Assembly (NCBI GenBank): GCA_022497145.1
Contig: MU385855.1
Location: 868,001-932,000, forward strand
DNA length: 64,000 nucleotides
Direction of reading: 5' to 3'
DNA from: Rostrohypoxylon terebratum
Lineage: Eukaryota; Ascomycota; Sordariomycetes; Xylariales; Hypoxylaceae
Shown: positions 34,479 to 45,255 of the stretch, one piece after another
Layout of the letters: each line of letters starts with the position of its first letter
Numbering within the stretch: position 1 is the first letter of the stretch
Position numbers and translations under genes: made by a program
Notes under the pieces: generated by a model
What the model saw: only the letters and a program-made list of their open reading frames with translations
What the model was told of the DNA's origin: nothing
Database searches by the model: none

Positions 34479-35265
34479 AACATGGACATGACTCGGGAGT
34501 CGGGACACAGGCAGACAGGTACAGGATCATGTCGGTCGGTACCGACATAATACATCCAACATACATGTGGTGTGGGTGTAATACAGTGTACTAGGTAGGT
34601 ACCTAATAGCTAGCTAAAGGTCGGTTTCGCTATCGCATTCGAATCGAAGTCGCACATAAACACATAGGATCGGCAGCATTCTACCTTTGCTCATTGGGGA
34701 TAGGAAAATCCAAGGTCTTGGCTCGCAGATTCGCCTCTAAGTTTTAGCTCAGCTGGTACAAGTTATTGTCATCTATATTGATATAAAAGACAGGCCTCAT
34801 TCCCGTACATCTTCTATTTTCCTACTTCCCAAGTTTTGTCGGTTTCCCAAGGACCCAAGCACGATGCGGATTTAGTTAGCACTAACCTACCCCGGCGAAT
34901 ACTACACTACACTTTCGTATAGCAGCCACAGACCTATAGGAAGCGATGGATTGTGGCAAGTGCTTGCCATGCCGCATGGGGTCCGGCTGGGCATTCAAAA
35001 TGGGCTTGGGATCAACGTCTTGCTGTCCCCAGCCTGATCCGAGGCTCATCAGCCGAATGGCCTCATATCCTATTAAGCGAATTCGAATTAGGTCATCACC
35101 ATATGGCATAGGTTGTGCGACAAGCTCAGAGACGACTAAGTCCGCTTTAACTTAGAACGGCGAGACTGATGCGAGTCGTGAGACTCAAGACCCGTTGAAT
35201 GCGCCATATTAGATGTCAGCACCGCCACCTGTCGTTTGGCCATCTCCGCAATCAAAGACGGCAAA

Positions 35266-36783
35266 ATGCAGGATCAACGACCACGCGGCCCGCGCTTGTA
35301 TCACAAAAAGTCTCGCACTGGGTGTTTGCGGTGTAAGCAGAGACGAGTCAAGGTTAGTTAAGAGGACCGTGACGATTTTCGTCTATTCAACCACCCACTT
35401 CAACCCGGGAACCGATCCGTTAGCAAGTACGGATTTGTAGAGCGCATTCCTAACATCCCGCCGCAGTGTGACGAAGTCCGCCCCAGCTGTAGCTCGTGTT
35501 CAAGGCATGCAGTTGAATGTGTATACCCGAACACGAACCAAACACCTGCCAGAACGGCGCAGACAACGCGGCACAACAGCGGGCCACCGGGCGGTTCGCC
35601 TGACGAGCAGACCGCTACCAGTCCCGCCTTGACAGATGATGCTTCACACCAGGCATCCATCGCATCCTTGTGTTCTCCCCCAATTGACAACAAATCAAGA
35701 TTTCCGGCGCAAGGTTTGAGTTTGTATCCCTCCCCAAGCTCACCTCTACCGCCTCCCCTGGACGAGGGGCCAGATGGTGACATCAGCCTTCCCGAAGGGC
35801 CATGGCGACGTTATTGGGAAATACGACTAATCCACAACTACCACCAAAACATGGTCCAACCATTTCCTATGGCCCAAAACCCGGAGATTCTGCACATGTG
35901 GAAATATGATATTCCAAATTTAGCCATGCGCATGGCCCAACAGCACAATCGCTGCAGTCTGCTCAATGTGTCACTTGCCAACTCGGCTCTCTACCTTTGG
36001 ACGAAGAGCACAGATGAGAGGGAGCGAAATGAGCTGTTCAAATTACAGCAAACTTATCAGATTATGTGTACTAGGGAACAGAGGCGCGATATCGACGAGC
36101 TTCACCACTTGATTACGGAAAACGCCGACTATATCTGTTTCACCAGCCTCAGAATTCTGGCACACTCCCTAGCCCTAGTTCAAACGCTGACGATAGACCC
36201 TTGGGAGCCCCCAATTCAGTGGTTGCATATGGGAAGAGGTGCCAGTCAGGTGTTGGATATGGCACAGAAGCTGATTGAAAAAGACAGTCAGCTTGCTATC
36301 AATTTGTTTTCCAAGAGCAAGCCAGATATGAGTAACCCGACGGACTTGATCTACCGCGACCATAGCACGCTAGATTGGCTCTTGGAGCATCCGGCCGGTC
36401 CCGAGTCGATTGCGGCGCGAGAGGATCGCGAATTGGACGATGAAGACGTGAAAGCCGTGTACAACAAGGCTCTCTCCTATATATGTAGCGTCCAAGCAGC
36501 CATCGATGTTGGCGAACCAGATTTTGCTATCGTGAGAAGATTTGGCGGCTTCGCGATCTGGGTACCTATTGAATTTTCCCAATTTATAGAAGAGCGAAGA
36601 CCGAGGGCCATTGTGGTATTGGCTCACTTTATGGCCTTATGGGTACGCTACGAGCATATATGGATGGTTGGTAAGGCTGGAGAAATGCAGATTAGGGGTA
36701 TATATAAGATCATACCGTCAGAATGGAAACCGAAGCTTGATGGGTTGTTTAAGATATTTAACCAGACGGATAAAGATAGGTAG
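35266..36783 (+). CDS. Zn2Cys6 transcription factor, UPC2-like architecture
   Basis: Exons are 35266-35352 and 35467-36783 (467 aa). The 114 bp intron (GTTAGT donor, GCAG acceptor) falls inside the zinc cluster after VK. The spliced cluster has Cys at 20, 23, 30, 37, 40 and 47 (C-x2-C-x6-C-x6-C-x2-C-x6-C) with basic residues KQRRVK between. A Ser/Pro-rich linker follows. The remaining 300 residues carry LIHNYHQNM, LANSALYLWTKS and EPPIQWLHMGRGASQV, which resemble the ligand-binding region of the Upc2/sterol-uptake type of fungal regulator. Targets are unknown, and sterol binding cannot be inferred from sequence alone. The start is the first ATG in frame; an earlier ATG at 35213 is in another frame. 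It diverges from MID1. Confidence 0.85.
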
Positions 36784-37681
36784 CGATGACTCTGGACTTT
36801 ACGGGATACCAATTTGTATAGATATATAAAATCATGATACATTATTAATACACTTGGTTTGGTTAGAATCGAACCGTACCTAGTTAAGACTTACCTACAT
36901 GATCTATATCCCATATTTGTGTGTAACGCGACCATGATGCAGAAGGGATAATAATATTAACCCCTTTATTTCCTTATGTAACAACTTACTGTCATTTCGT
37001 ATACCTACCTATCTTAAAGGTGAAAAGGTTGTCGCTGGAGTAAGTGGTAGGGACCGTAGCTGTAAGGCAATACGAACTTAAGCCTTAAGACTAAGTAATA
37101 CGAAGTAGCAAGTCCCTAAATCGAAATTCATCCAAAATCCCACTTTGAATGAACATAGCTTCTGCTTTATTTAACCTTTCTTTTGTATAAAGTATGAAAA
37201 ATATAATTAATTCAAGTCAGTACCTATTGAATAAAACTATTTTCATATTTTTGCGACTTTTATCAATGGAAATATGGCCAAATGAAAACATAGCATAAAT
37301 GCATTAATGAAAGTGACTTCATTGCGAAATGAAGATTAATAAAAACGAAATAAATCTATATCCTCGCAATTTTCGAAACTTCTAAGGCCGAAGACCAGGC
37401 ACTCGCAGCCCTGTGCTGAGCCGTATGTACGTCGTATTGTACCTAGGCAGGCTAGGACCAGTAGGTAGTAGTAGGGTTCAATTCGACGAGCTAAAGCTAA
37501 AGAGCACTTGCAGCTCCCTACCTAGCTATTCCACAATAATTAGCATATATCTGGTTTCAGCGATTGAAAGTGAACTCGACCTCATCTGTAAAGGTAACTC
37601 GCATCGACTACATGTAGATTTCTATGGAAGCATTGTCCCTACGCAAACAAAACTCGTAATTCCTCACCCTAATTCCACAAA
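36784..37681. other. AT-rich intergenic region
   Basis: A 900 bp spacer, strongly AT-rich at about 37100-37380. An open frame at 37413-37760 lacks family features and overlaps the first intron of the next gene. Nothing else was recognised. Confidence 0.5.
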
Positions 37682-38528
37682 ATGGTCAGCAAACTCTCTC
37701 CAACAACCCAAGCAAAATCCTCTAAGACCTCTCTCCCACAGGCCTAGAAAACCAAACTAACATGCACCGATGACGTAGCCGCCCAAACGCAAAGCCACCG
37801 CTTCCGCCGCCGAGCCGAAGGAACGACAGTCGAAGCTAGCCAAAGAACACAACATCTCGGCGCGCGAGGAACGCGAGATCAAGGAGGCCTTCGCGCTGTT
37901 CTCCGAGCCCATGGAGGGCGAGAAGGAGGGCGTCATCCCGACTAAGGACGTGAAGCGCGCCATGGTGTTCGTCTCTTCCCTTCCCTTCCCAGCACCACCA
38001 CCCTACCCTACAACCATACATCATCCCCCCCCTTACCTCACGATGCCCTCCCCTACAACGTAACATCCACCTCCAAGCCCCCGCGCACAACGAGCCCACG
38101 CACAGACACCCCAGCTGACTTCCATTACCCCCCCACGCAACAGCGCCCTCGGCCTCCCCCCCACGAAACCCGAGCTGAAAGAGTTCCTCGAGATCCTCGA
38201 CCCGGACGACGAGGGGTACGCCTCCTACGAGCCCTTCCTCGCGATCTGCGCGCTGAAGCGGCACGCGCGCGCGTCCAGCGGGCCCGACGCGGACGAGGTG
38301 GACGAGGCCTTCCGGCTATTCACCGGTGGTAGCGGTGGTGTGGGAGGGGAAGAGGGCAAACTCACGTTAGCGCATCTGAAACGCGTAGCGATGACGCTGC
38401 GGCAAGATGTAGACGAGGCGCTGTTGAGGGACATGATACTGGAGGCGAACGGCGGCGCGGGCGTCGGCAAGGGCGTTGGGCGCGCTGAGTTCGAGGAGGT
38501 TATGCGGAGGGCGGGGGCTTGGAAGTGA
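37682..38528 (+). CDS. Divergent EF-hand (centrin/calmodulin-like) protein
   Basis: Exons are 37682-37684 (the ATG alone), 37779-37966 and 38144-38528, giving 191 aa. Splicing gives MPPKRKATASAAEPKERQ, then a helix (SAREEREIKEAFALFSEP) and RAMVALGLPPTKPELKEFL. Introns are 94 bp (GTCAGC donor, AACTAACATG branch) and 177 bp (GTTCGT donor, CTGACT branch, ACAG acceptor). The arrangement is that of centrin/Cdc31 and calmodulin: two EF-hand pairs. The second loop (DPDDEGYASYEP) is nearly canonical; the first has an insertion (EPMEGEKEG), and the third and fourth (GGSGGVGGEEGK; NGGAGVGKG) have lost most acidic positions to Gly. Calcium binding may be limited to one site. The gene is clearly GC-rich compared with its AT-rich flanks. 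Family call is sound; the exact orthologue is not certain, and the donors are weak. Confidence 0.75.
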
Positions 38529-39383
38529 GGGTCAGGGGCATGGATTAGGTCTGCGTTTGTGCTGTATGACTTATGGTAGCTCGGTGTTCTGGGATGGTAT
38601 GTTGATCAGTTGCGCGGCTTACGGGGTTTACAGGTTTGGCGTTCACGGCAAAGGAAGGTCGGCGTTGCATATGCTCATTAGTCTGATAAGACGAAAATAT
38701 TTACCGTATACTGAATCTCTATACGGGCCCTCTGCACTAGTCTGGAGTAATACGATGGATGAGATACAGTGAGATATGATGGCAATATCATACTTGTTGT
38801 TTTTACACTCGAGTTCGGGTTCGTTGGAAGGAGTTACCTTTATACACTGAGACTGATGATGTTCTCACCTGAATGAGGCCACCAGCATGTAGCAAGCCCA
38901 TATGAATGGATAAAAGTCATTTTTCTCACATCCATGTGTTTATGAAGTCAAGTTTTATATATACATTTCTAAGAGAGGCCAATGATCACATATTATCACA
39001 TAATATCATAATTCATACTACGATAGAGATGCTTTTACGTCCTTATTTCATTGACCCATGAGATTTCAACTCTGTTGTATCTGTACCTAGGTAATCTAAG
39101 ATCTAGAGTCCTCGAGAAGATCCGACACTCAATGCATATTCCGCAGTGAACGCCCGTTGAATGCAACCTCGTCTCGAATATTGCTGAAAAGGAGGTGAAA
39201 ATGAGGTTGAGACGTCATTCATGCAAAGTGAATCAATCCCTCTGATATTTGCCCATTGCGCATGCATAGAATCCCGCACAGCATCGGCACATTAGCCTGT
39301 GACTTGGGAGCAGATCTGCGCTATGTTTGCAGTTTGAACTATTCCGTTATTTCCTGATACTGGCATCATATCATGAAAAGCAT
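38529..39383. other. Convergent spacer EF-hand gene / eIF4E
   Basis: An 855 bp region without a recognised gene; a TGTACCTAGGTAATC motif lies near 39086-39100. Confidence 0.45.
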
Positions 39384-40250
39384 CTACTCGGCCGGAGTAA
39401 CCTTCACGTTATCGTTCTTCGCTGCCGCGGCAGCCTCCTGAGCTCTCTTCTGCGAGTCCAGTACGGCTTGTAGCTCCGGGGGCGGGTTGAAACCAGGGTG
39501 GTCAGAGTGCTTCTTATAGAAGTAGTTATCCGGCTTCGGCGTCAACTCGGGTGGTAGGTCGTCGAGAACAGCCTGTAGCAAGTTATCGATAGACTTCTGC
39601 TTGGAGGCGTCGCGGTGCCAGATGGAGATCAGATGCGAGTTAAAGCGCACCGACAAACCAACACCGCAGATCATATCCCCCTCGTCGCAAGCCTCCTGCA
39701 GCTTCTCACCGATAGCCATCAGTTGCACGCGGGTCCAGAAGTCGGGTCCGGAGCTCTTAGGTACGCGGAATGTCCAACTTCCTCCCAACACGTTTCGACG
39801 ATCCTCCCAGATGGGCTTAAAGCCGCTCTTGAATAGGTATATCGACTCGCGCATCTTGATCTGGTCGACGGGAGTGTTGTTGTTGTAGCGCCAGAAGTCC
39901 TGGACGGACTCGATCTGGGCGCCTAGCTGCTCGAGCGAGGCTTGGTAGGCGCTGTCATCTTCCTTCTTCTGGTCCTTGGCCTGTCTGTATAAATTGGTGT
40001 CAGAAAGCCTGTATTATTTATAGATAGCAGCAAGACTGCGGCTTAGGATGAGTGAGTGGGAGTGGGTATTTTACCTGTCAAAATAGACGTTCCAGTAGTG
40101 CTGAGTGGGCAGCGGGCGCATGGTCTTGAACAGGTTGCGCTTCGCATCGTCTCGCTGCTCGGCGGGAGAGCTGACGCTGGGGGAGTTGGCGTCGGTGCTC
40201 TGGGAGAGCGAGGAGAGCCCTCTGGTGAATAAACTCGGTCGCGTGGCCAT
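39384..40250 (-). CDS. Class II eIF4E (4EHP-like) cap-binding protein
   Basis: eIF4E proteins bind the mRNA 5' cap; class II members (4EHP) usually act as translational regulators rather than general initiation factors. Exons are 40250-40075 and 39984-39384 (258 aa), joined by a 90 bp intron (GTAAAA donor, TACAG acceptor) to give YFDR-QAKDQKKEDD. Core motifs are HYWNVYFD (51-58), SVQDFWRYNNN and KPIWEDRRNVLGGSW (from 115), where Trp118-Glu119 match the second cap-stacking Trp and its Glu partner. The position of human Trp56 reads Ala-Tyr-Gln (Tyr72), the class II hallmark. The tail (HPGFNPPPELQAVL) is Ala/Lys-rich. The GTAAAA donor is weak but the frame is otherwise consistent. Identity as eIF4E is firm; the class assignment rests on that aligned Tyr. 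Confidence 0.88.
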
Positions 40251-40370
40251 GATTACCTTACTTAGGTATCTATACTTCTGAGTTATGATTAATGTGACTG
40301 CTCACTTCTAATTATGTTTTTTTAGAAGGGGTTGGTGATCTTTTGGTTGTTGGTTACAGCGACAGTTAAT

Positions 40371-40416
40371 AGTGACAGTGACAGTGACAGTGATGGTGCT
40401 GATGGTGCTGATGGTG
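40371..40416. repeat. GTGACA then GATGGTGCT short tandem repeats
   Basis: Four copies of AGTGAC run directly into GATGGTGCT units, upstream of the eIF4E start. Confidence 0.85.
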
Positions 40417-41170
40417 GGGTTCAAAGTTGCCAAGACTTCCTGTTCCTGACCGCAGCACGTTGTAGGTGGTAGGTGTGTGTAGTTGGTTGAGTTGGGTAGC
40501 TGTGTTACCTACAGCCTCAGGGGGTGAACGGGGTAAGGTTCGGGGCTGCGGGGTCACTTGGGGGCTAAATACTTACATGCAGTAGTACAAACCAAAAGGA
40601 ATTTGAAAAGACAACTGGAAAGAAAGACTCAAACAGACCTATGACCTCAAGACAACTAAGCTCGATTGGAAGATTGGAAAGAGGGAGGTGAGGTGAAGGA
40701 CTATTGAGACAAGAGCGAGGAAGACAAAGGTATTAATTAAGAAATACCTATCGAGAAGCCGTCTACCTAGCAGTTGCAATGATATGGTACAGCACCTAAT
40801 GTGAATCAAGGGGGGTTTCCCACCTATCGCTTCTGAAACAGGAACCGCTACAGGGCTCTGGGCTGTGTGTCTGATCGCTAAAGCGCTGCCGTCTGACCTC
40901 GTCAGCGAACAATACCTTGAATATAGGTACTTCGCATTGTGAGTGGCCAAAAATTAAAAGTGCTCCTTTCTTCCACCTTTCCAACCAACACTTTGAGTTT
41001 TATTCAAAGATATCCATTGGATAAGAGACTTGAATTCTAGGCCAATCGATGACAAAAGTCTCTGATACGAAAGATTACCTGCAATTTAGGTACTAATTGT
41101 TTCGTATAGGTATCGACTCATCCACTCTATCTAATGTTTCGTTTAGCAGTGGGAGCTGAACCACACAAAG

Positions 41171-41194
41171 CTCCAGGGCTCCAGGGCTCCAGGG
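41171..41194. repeat. CTCCAGGG x3 minisatellite
   Basis: Three perfect copies of CTCCAGGG. Confidence 0.9.
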
Positions 41195-41308
41195 CTAACG
41201 GACACTAAATATTAAGTGTCTTCCAGCGGGGCCAACCCACACTTCCAACACTTCCAGGTCAGGTCTTGAACATTAGCGACATCCAGACTCGCATCTTGCT
41301 AAAGACAT

Positions 41309-41335
41309 GTGAGAACCGTGAGAACCGTGAGAACC
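41309..41335. repeat. GTGAGAACC x3 minisatellite
   Basis: Three perfect copies of the 9-mer GTGAGAACC, 115 bp after the CTCCAGGG array. Confidence 0.9.
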
Positions 41336-41721
41336 TCCAAACTCGCTTTGTTCATCAAGATGGGGGCTCAACACCCTCGAATCTTGAATCTCGAATCTGG
41401 AATTGGCATTGTTTGAGTATTACTATTACAAAGGATTCCTTCACCCCTGATAGTCAAGATCAATGCATGGCATATGTTCGCTAACGCCATGATGTCAAGC
41501 TGCTAATATAGTAAGTTAATTACACTTCGCAATACCTACTTACACGAAGCTATCAATATCTGATGGAATATATCATGAAATTTCCTCTAACCGAAATATA
41601 ATTTTCCGCCAATCATAGCTCTTTATATCATGTCTGTTAACGCTTAGGAAAGTCTATAGTTCAGATATTAATACCGGCGCTTGGTGCTTAGTCAGTAACA
41701 AAACTCGCAAAGATCGAGAAA

Positions 41722-41736
41722 AAGGGGTGACCCCTT
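41722..41736. repeat. Palindrome AAGGGGT-G-ACCCCTT
   Basis: A perfect inverted repeat with 7-bp arms and a one-base centre, inside an AT-rich stretch. Role unknown. Confidence 0.75.
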
Positions 41737-43353
41737 AGAAAACTCTGAAGGTTTTTCAACAACTTCTGGATTTTACCAAGATGATATCTCGTAATATAGA
41801 ATTAAAATTTTACCGAACAGCAAGGAATTGTTCAATATACGAAATACTTGAATAAATTGTCCGTTCTTTTAAAAAATGCATCTTACCATGCTAACCCCTA
41901 GCTATAATAGAAATCATACATCTTCGCCACTATGTTGTTCGATACCTTCAAGATTTCTACTGTCTAGGTTTTTGCTAACGAGAACCACATATTCAACACT
42001 CACGACTTGAACTATTAGTTATTTGTATACTACACCTTTATATGGGCAAAAAGGTTGGTATCCGAGGAACACGAAATCACGAAAAAAAATACATACCCGG
42101 ACATGTCGTTGAAAAGAATCGTTCCACCAAAATATCAGCAACAGCCTCACCAAATCCAACCAAAGCGACACTACTTTCCACGTGAAAGCCCGAAAACCCG
42201 AAAACCTATAAAAATATCTGTAGTAGCTTGCTTACCACGTACGTCACCTCCCAACCGTCAGCTTACAGAATCTTCTACACGTTAACTCGGCATCGACTGG
42301 GCTGATCTGACGTAGCCTCACGCGATCCAACCTGACCACAGTGTATGTAAGCCTTAATCACCAACGCCTGCTACGCGCATATATCCATATTGCCAACACT
42401 CACAGTTAACTCAGGCCTAAGGCTCTACAACGCACTAGGAAGTCACAGCCAAGTCAAGGCACGGATTTTTGAAATTGTGATTTGATTTCATTGGTCTGGT
42501 AGCTATAGTAAAGATACAAATCGTAGAGTTTGGGTTGTTTTGGCGGTCGAACCACCTTATGTGACTATTTCGTACGTAGAACTCCTATCAGGTTACGCCT
42601 GTTCCTTGAATCGGCTTTGCCCAGGTGACCGGATGGAACCCCTCCGCGTCTTCGTCCAAGCTCTCATAGACGGTCGATTTCTTGAGATGGAAGACCGGTT
42701 GACCATATTAACCTCCCCACACCGTCTTCGTTGGTCACCTAGAAGGCTGCCTTCCTATAATCAATGGAATCCGGAGACCTCGAAAGAGGTCGATGTTGAC
42801 TTCCGACGGTTTCGCATCGGAGCCCTGGGATTGCACTTCCTCCACCAATGAACCTGTTGGGATCCGTTAAACTAAAGAAATGAAGAGTACGAGCATTTCG
42901 ATTCTGCCGAGGCAGCTTGCTCGATGACACGGACAAGTGGTGGTTATAAAATCCAGCTTTGGTACCCGCTATGAACGGATCCAAGAGGGGCTAGATTTAG
43001 TCAACGTCACCCTTGGCCATCATGGTATTGACCTAAATTGTATAGGCTCCGCGGAGACTTGCGGCGGCTCTCTGATGCGTTGTCGCACCTGGTCGGCCGC
43101 CAAATGTATGAGACTTTTGGGAGCAAGAGACGTTCGCCCGTCGTAATAATCCGTTCGATGGCGGCGAGGCAACAAAAGAAAACCGTAATGCCGGACAAAA
43201 TCAATGGTATCAGAGCAAAGACGCCATGTGTGTGCTATGCTTGCTTTCGCGATGCAATTCAACTCATGAAATAAGTTGATCAAGTAGACATTATGCAGAG
43301 AACGCCATATGCGAAATGAGACGACGTGAGATTGATGGTGATGGGAAACGTGG

Positions 43354-45255
43354 TCATTGCGAAGCGGCAACGCACCAATGACGGTGATATGCCCAGGCGC
43401 TCTTTTGACACTCCTTGCTGCAGTACTTTGTTCTGCGGCACCGGCGGCACTTAGCAAACTGCCGCGTGAATTCTTCCCATTTACCACATTGGTAGTAAGC
43501 GCATTGTCGAATGCCGCCGCGAGTGTCGTCCTTCCGGCAGAGATTGCGCATTACAACCCCGGCCCAGTACTGCATATCCGTGCTATGGTACCGTACTGTG
43601 AACTTCTCAACCAAGGGGAAGATGTTGAAGTCGTTTGGCAGAAGATATTCTTCCTCGTACTCCTGCGGACCCAGCGATTCCATCGTTACATTATCACCAT
43701 CGAGTAATTGTAATTCCTTTCCGATCTGTAGCCGCGGCACTAAGTGGCTCTTCTGGAAGTATGCTCGGAGGTTGCAATATTTCGAAACGTACGCGAGAAG
43801 TTGGAGTGACATCAATACATCCTCCTCCCTGGGCATCGCTGCCAACATTTGTGGATTTGGGGGTGTTAGTCGATCTAAAAGATAGCGAGGTACACTAGTG
43901 TGGGTTGGGAGAGAAGGTTGAGGAGTAGGCATAAGCGGGCGGTTAGGAGACAAGCCCATGGCTGGTCCCGGCGTCGGCGTGTTGTTTGGAAGGCTGCCGT
44001 CCATGGGAGCTCTATGTGTTATGTTGAACGTCCCTGCGTCTGGAATCTCGGAGACCGTGGGCGTGGTTAGGTCGAGGGCCGTGCCCGCCAATGTGCTATC
44101 GCCTTCCTCCATGGCAATGTCCTGGAAACCAACCGTTGGTTGAATGTCAGCCGTACCCGACATCTCGGCATCCTGGGATTCGTCTGACTGCACGCTATCA
44201 GTTGCATTTAAATCATCTGTATCGGTAGTTGAGTTTTGGTGACGTATCGAAGGACGGCGCCTGGGACGTGAGTTTGGCGCCAAGACCGAGGTTGGCCGAA
44301 CAGTTGGCGAGTGGATTTGTGGAGGAGGTAAGGGAGTAGTCGGTGATGTGGGTTGTGAGGGCAGGCCTGGATGGAAGACTGGAACCATTGATGGAAGCCG
44401 ATCAATGTCGCGAACAGGTCGAATAAAACTATCAACAGCTTCCATAGTCGGAACCGTACTTGCCAAAGGTTGGATCACCTGCCTTGATGGCGACACAATA
44501 TTCGAGCGACTTTCATGTCTGTGGTGATGATGATGATGGTGATGGTGGTGGTGATGCCGGGTGCTAGGGAAAGCAGCGCGCTCTGGAGGTGATGTAATGG
44601 GGAACGATGGGATAGTTGGTATGGCATCGGCATTAGCCTGCGGAGCTGCAGCTGCAGCCGCGGCAGCAGACGTACCCGCGAAGGAAGCAGCTGAAACATC
44701 GATGGACGGCGGAGGAGCCTGTCGACGGAAAGCCCTTTGCTCGAGATCTATACGGTTAGGCCTATTTGTAAAAGTAGACTTAAACGGAGGTTCTCGGTGG
44801 CTATGACTTCGGTGGCGCTGGTGATGATCGGCAATTTGTTTCTGCTTTGCCTCCTCTGCCTTTTCACGACATTTCTCGATGACTTTAATGTAGTTGTCAA
44901 GTATAGTCGCGATAACCGGTACCATATCGGCCTCAACCACCCGAGTTCTTACGTTCTCGGTTCCGCGAACTCCTATGTTGACGACGCACTGAAAAGCGAG
45001 GTTCCATTTCCACATATCCATCATATCCTTACTCCGGCCCTGTTTTAATATACATACTAACCTCTCGATACCTCCATCGACTGTTAAGATGTCGCGGATG
45101 CGAGCAGATGATGTGGTAAGGTAGGCAAGATGGTTAAGCGAGTTGATGAGGGGGAGGGTTGAAGTGCAGTCAAGCGCTCGGCGGTCATATAAGGCGGTAG
45201 TGATGCCTACCGACGCCTTATTGACGTTCGGGATGCTAAAATTAACTTCCCTCAT
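43354..45255 (-). CDS. samB: MYND-finger protein SamB / MUB1
   Basis: SamB of Aspergillus and Mub1 of yeast are MYND-type zinc-finger proteins; Mub1 works with the Ubr2 ubiquitin ligase (for example on the Rpn4 factor), and samB mutants alter conidial development. A single open frame of 633 aa starts MREVNFSIPNVNKASVG, typical of the family. The N-terminal Armadillo-like part has LINSLNHLAYLTTSSAR and MWKWNLAFQCVVNIGVRG. A long disordered centre contains poly-Ala, a run of about 12 His, and Pro-rich stretches. A second folded block (LQLLAYVSKYCNLRAYFQ) precedes the C-terminal MYND finger at about 585-628, with the Cys/His pattern CAYYQCGKW, CRRCRRTKYCS and CQKSAWAYHRHWC. No intron is needed. 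Identity is firm. Confidence 0.93.
   Translation of the reverse strand: MREVNFSIPNVNKASVGITTALYDRRALDCTSTLPLINSLNHLAYLTTSSARIRDILTVDGGIERLVCILKQGRSKDMMDMWKWNLAFQCVVNIGVRGTENVRTRVVEADMVPVIATILDNYIKVIEKCREKAEEAKQKQIADHHQRHRSHSHREPPFKSTFTNRPNRIDLEQRAFRRQAPPPSIDVSAASFAGTSAAAAAAAAPQANADAIPTIPSFPITSPPERAAFPSTRHHHHHHHHHHHHRHESRSNIVSPSRQVIQPLASTVPTMEAVDSFIRPVRDIDRLPSMVPVFHPGLPSQPTSPTTPLPPPQIHSPTVRPTSVLAPNSRPRRRPSIRHQNSTTDTDDLNATDSVQSDESQDAEMSGTADIQPTVGFQDIAMEEGDSTLAGTALDLTTPTVSEIPDAGTFNITHRAPMDGSLPNNTPTPGPAMGLSPNRPLMPTPQPSLPTHTSVPRYLLDRLTPPNPQMLAAMPREEDVLMSLQLLAYVSKYCNLRAYFQKSHLVPRLQIGKELQLLDGDNVTMESLGPQEYEEEYLLPNDFNIFPLVEKFTVRYHSTDMQYWAGVVMRNLCRKDDTRGGIRQCAYYQCGKWEEFTRQFAKCRRCRRTKYCSKECQKSAWAYHRHWCVAASQ

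Larger units (their letters stand above)
33662..35265. promoter_or_regulatory. Divergent intergenic region MID1 / Zn2Cys6 regulator
   Basis: A 1.6 kb region with two short tandem repeats (33967-33990 and 34456-34478) and GGTACC/TAGGTAGGTACC motifs near 34592-34600. It presumably carries both promoters. No coding frame is convincing. Confidence 0.5.
40251..43353. other. 3.1 kb gene-poor region between eIF4E and SamB
   Basis: The region spans from the eIF4E start to the SamB stop. It holds a GTGACA/GATGGT repeat (40371-40416), two three-copy minisatellites (41171-41194 and 41309-41335), a palindrome (41722-41736) and an AT-rich stretch (about 41520-42060). Open frames at 40639-40950, 42540-42851 and 42739-42984 have no family features and no splice logic. 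Confidence 0.55.

Noticed and set aside
34362..34550. Frame with an IYIYIYIN repeat
   Set aside because: It comes from the ATTTAC repeat and is not a gene.
36840..36890. GGTTCGATTCT-like box (reverse strand), as in tRNA
   Set aside because: No A box, acceptor stem or anticodon arm can be folded around it.
42540..42851. 103-aa frame on the plus strand
   Set aside because: No family features, no splice signals and no codon pattern; likely chance.
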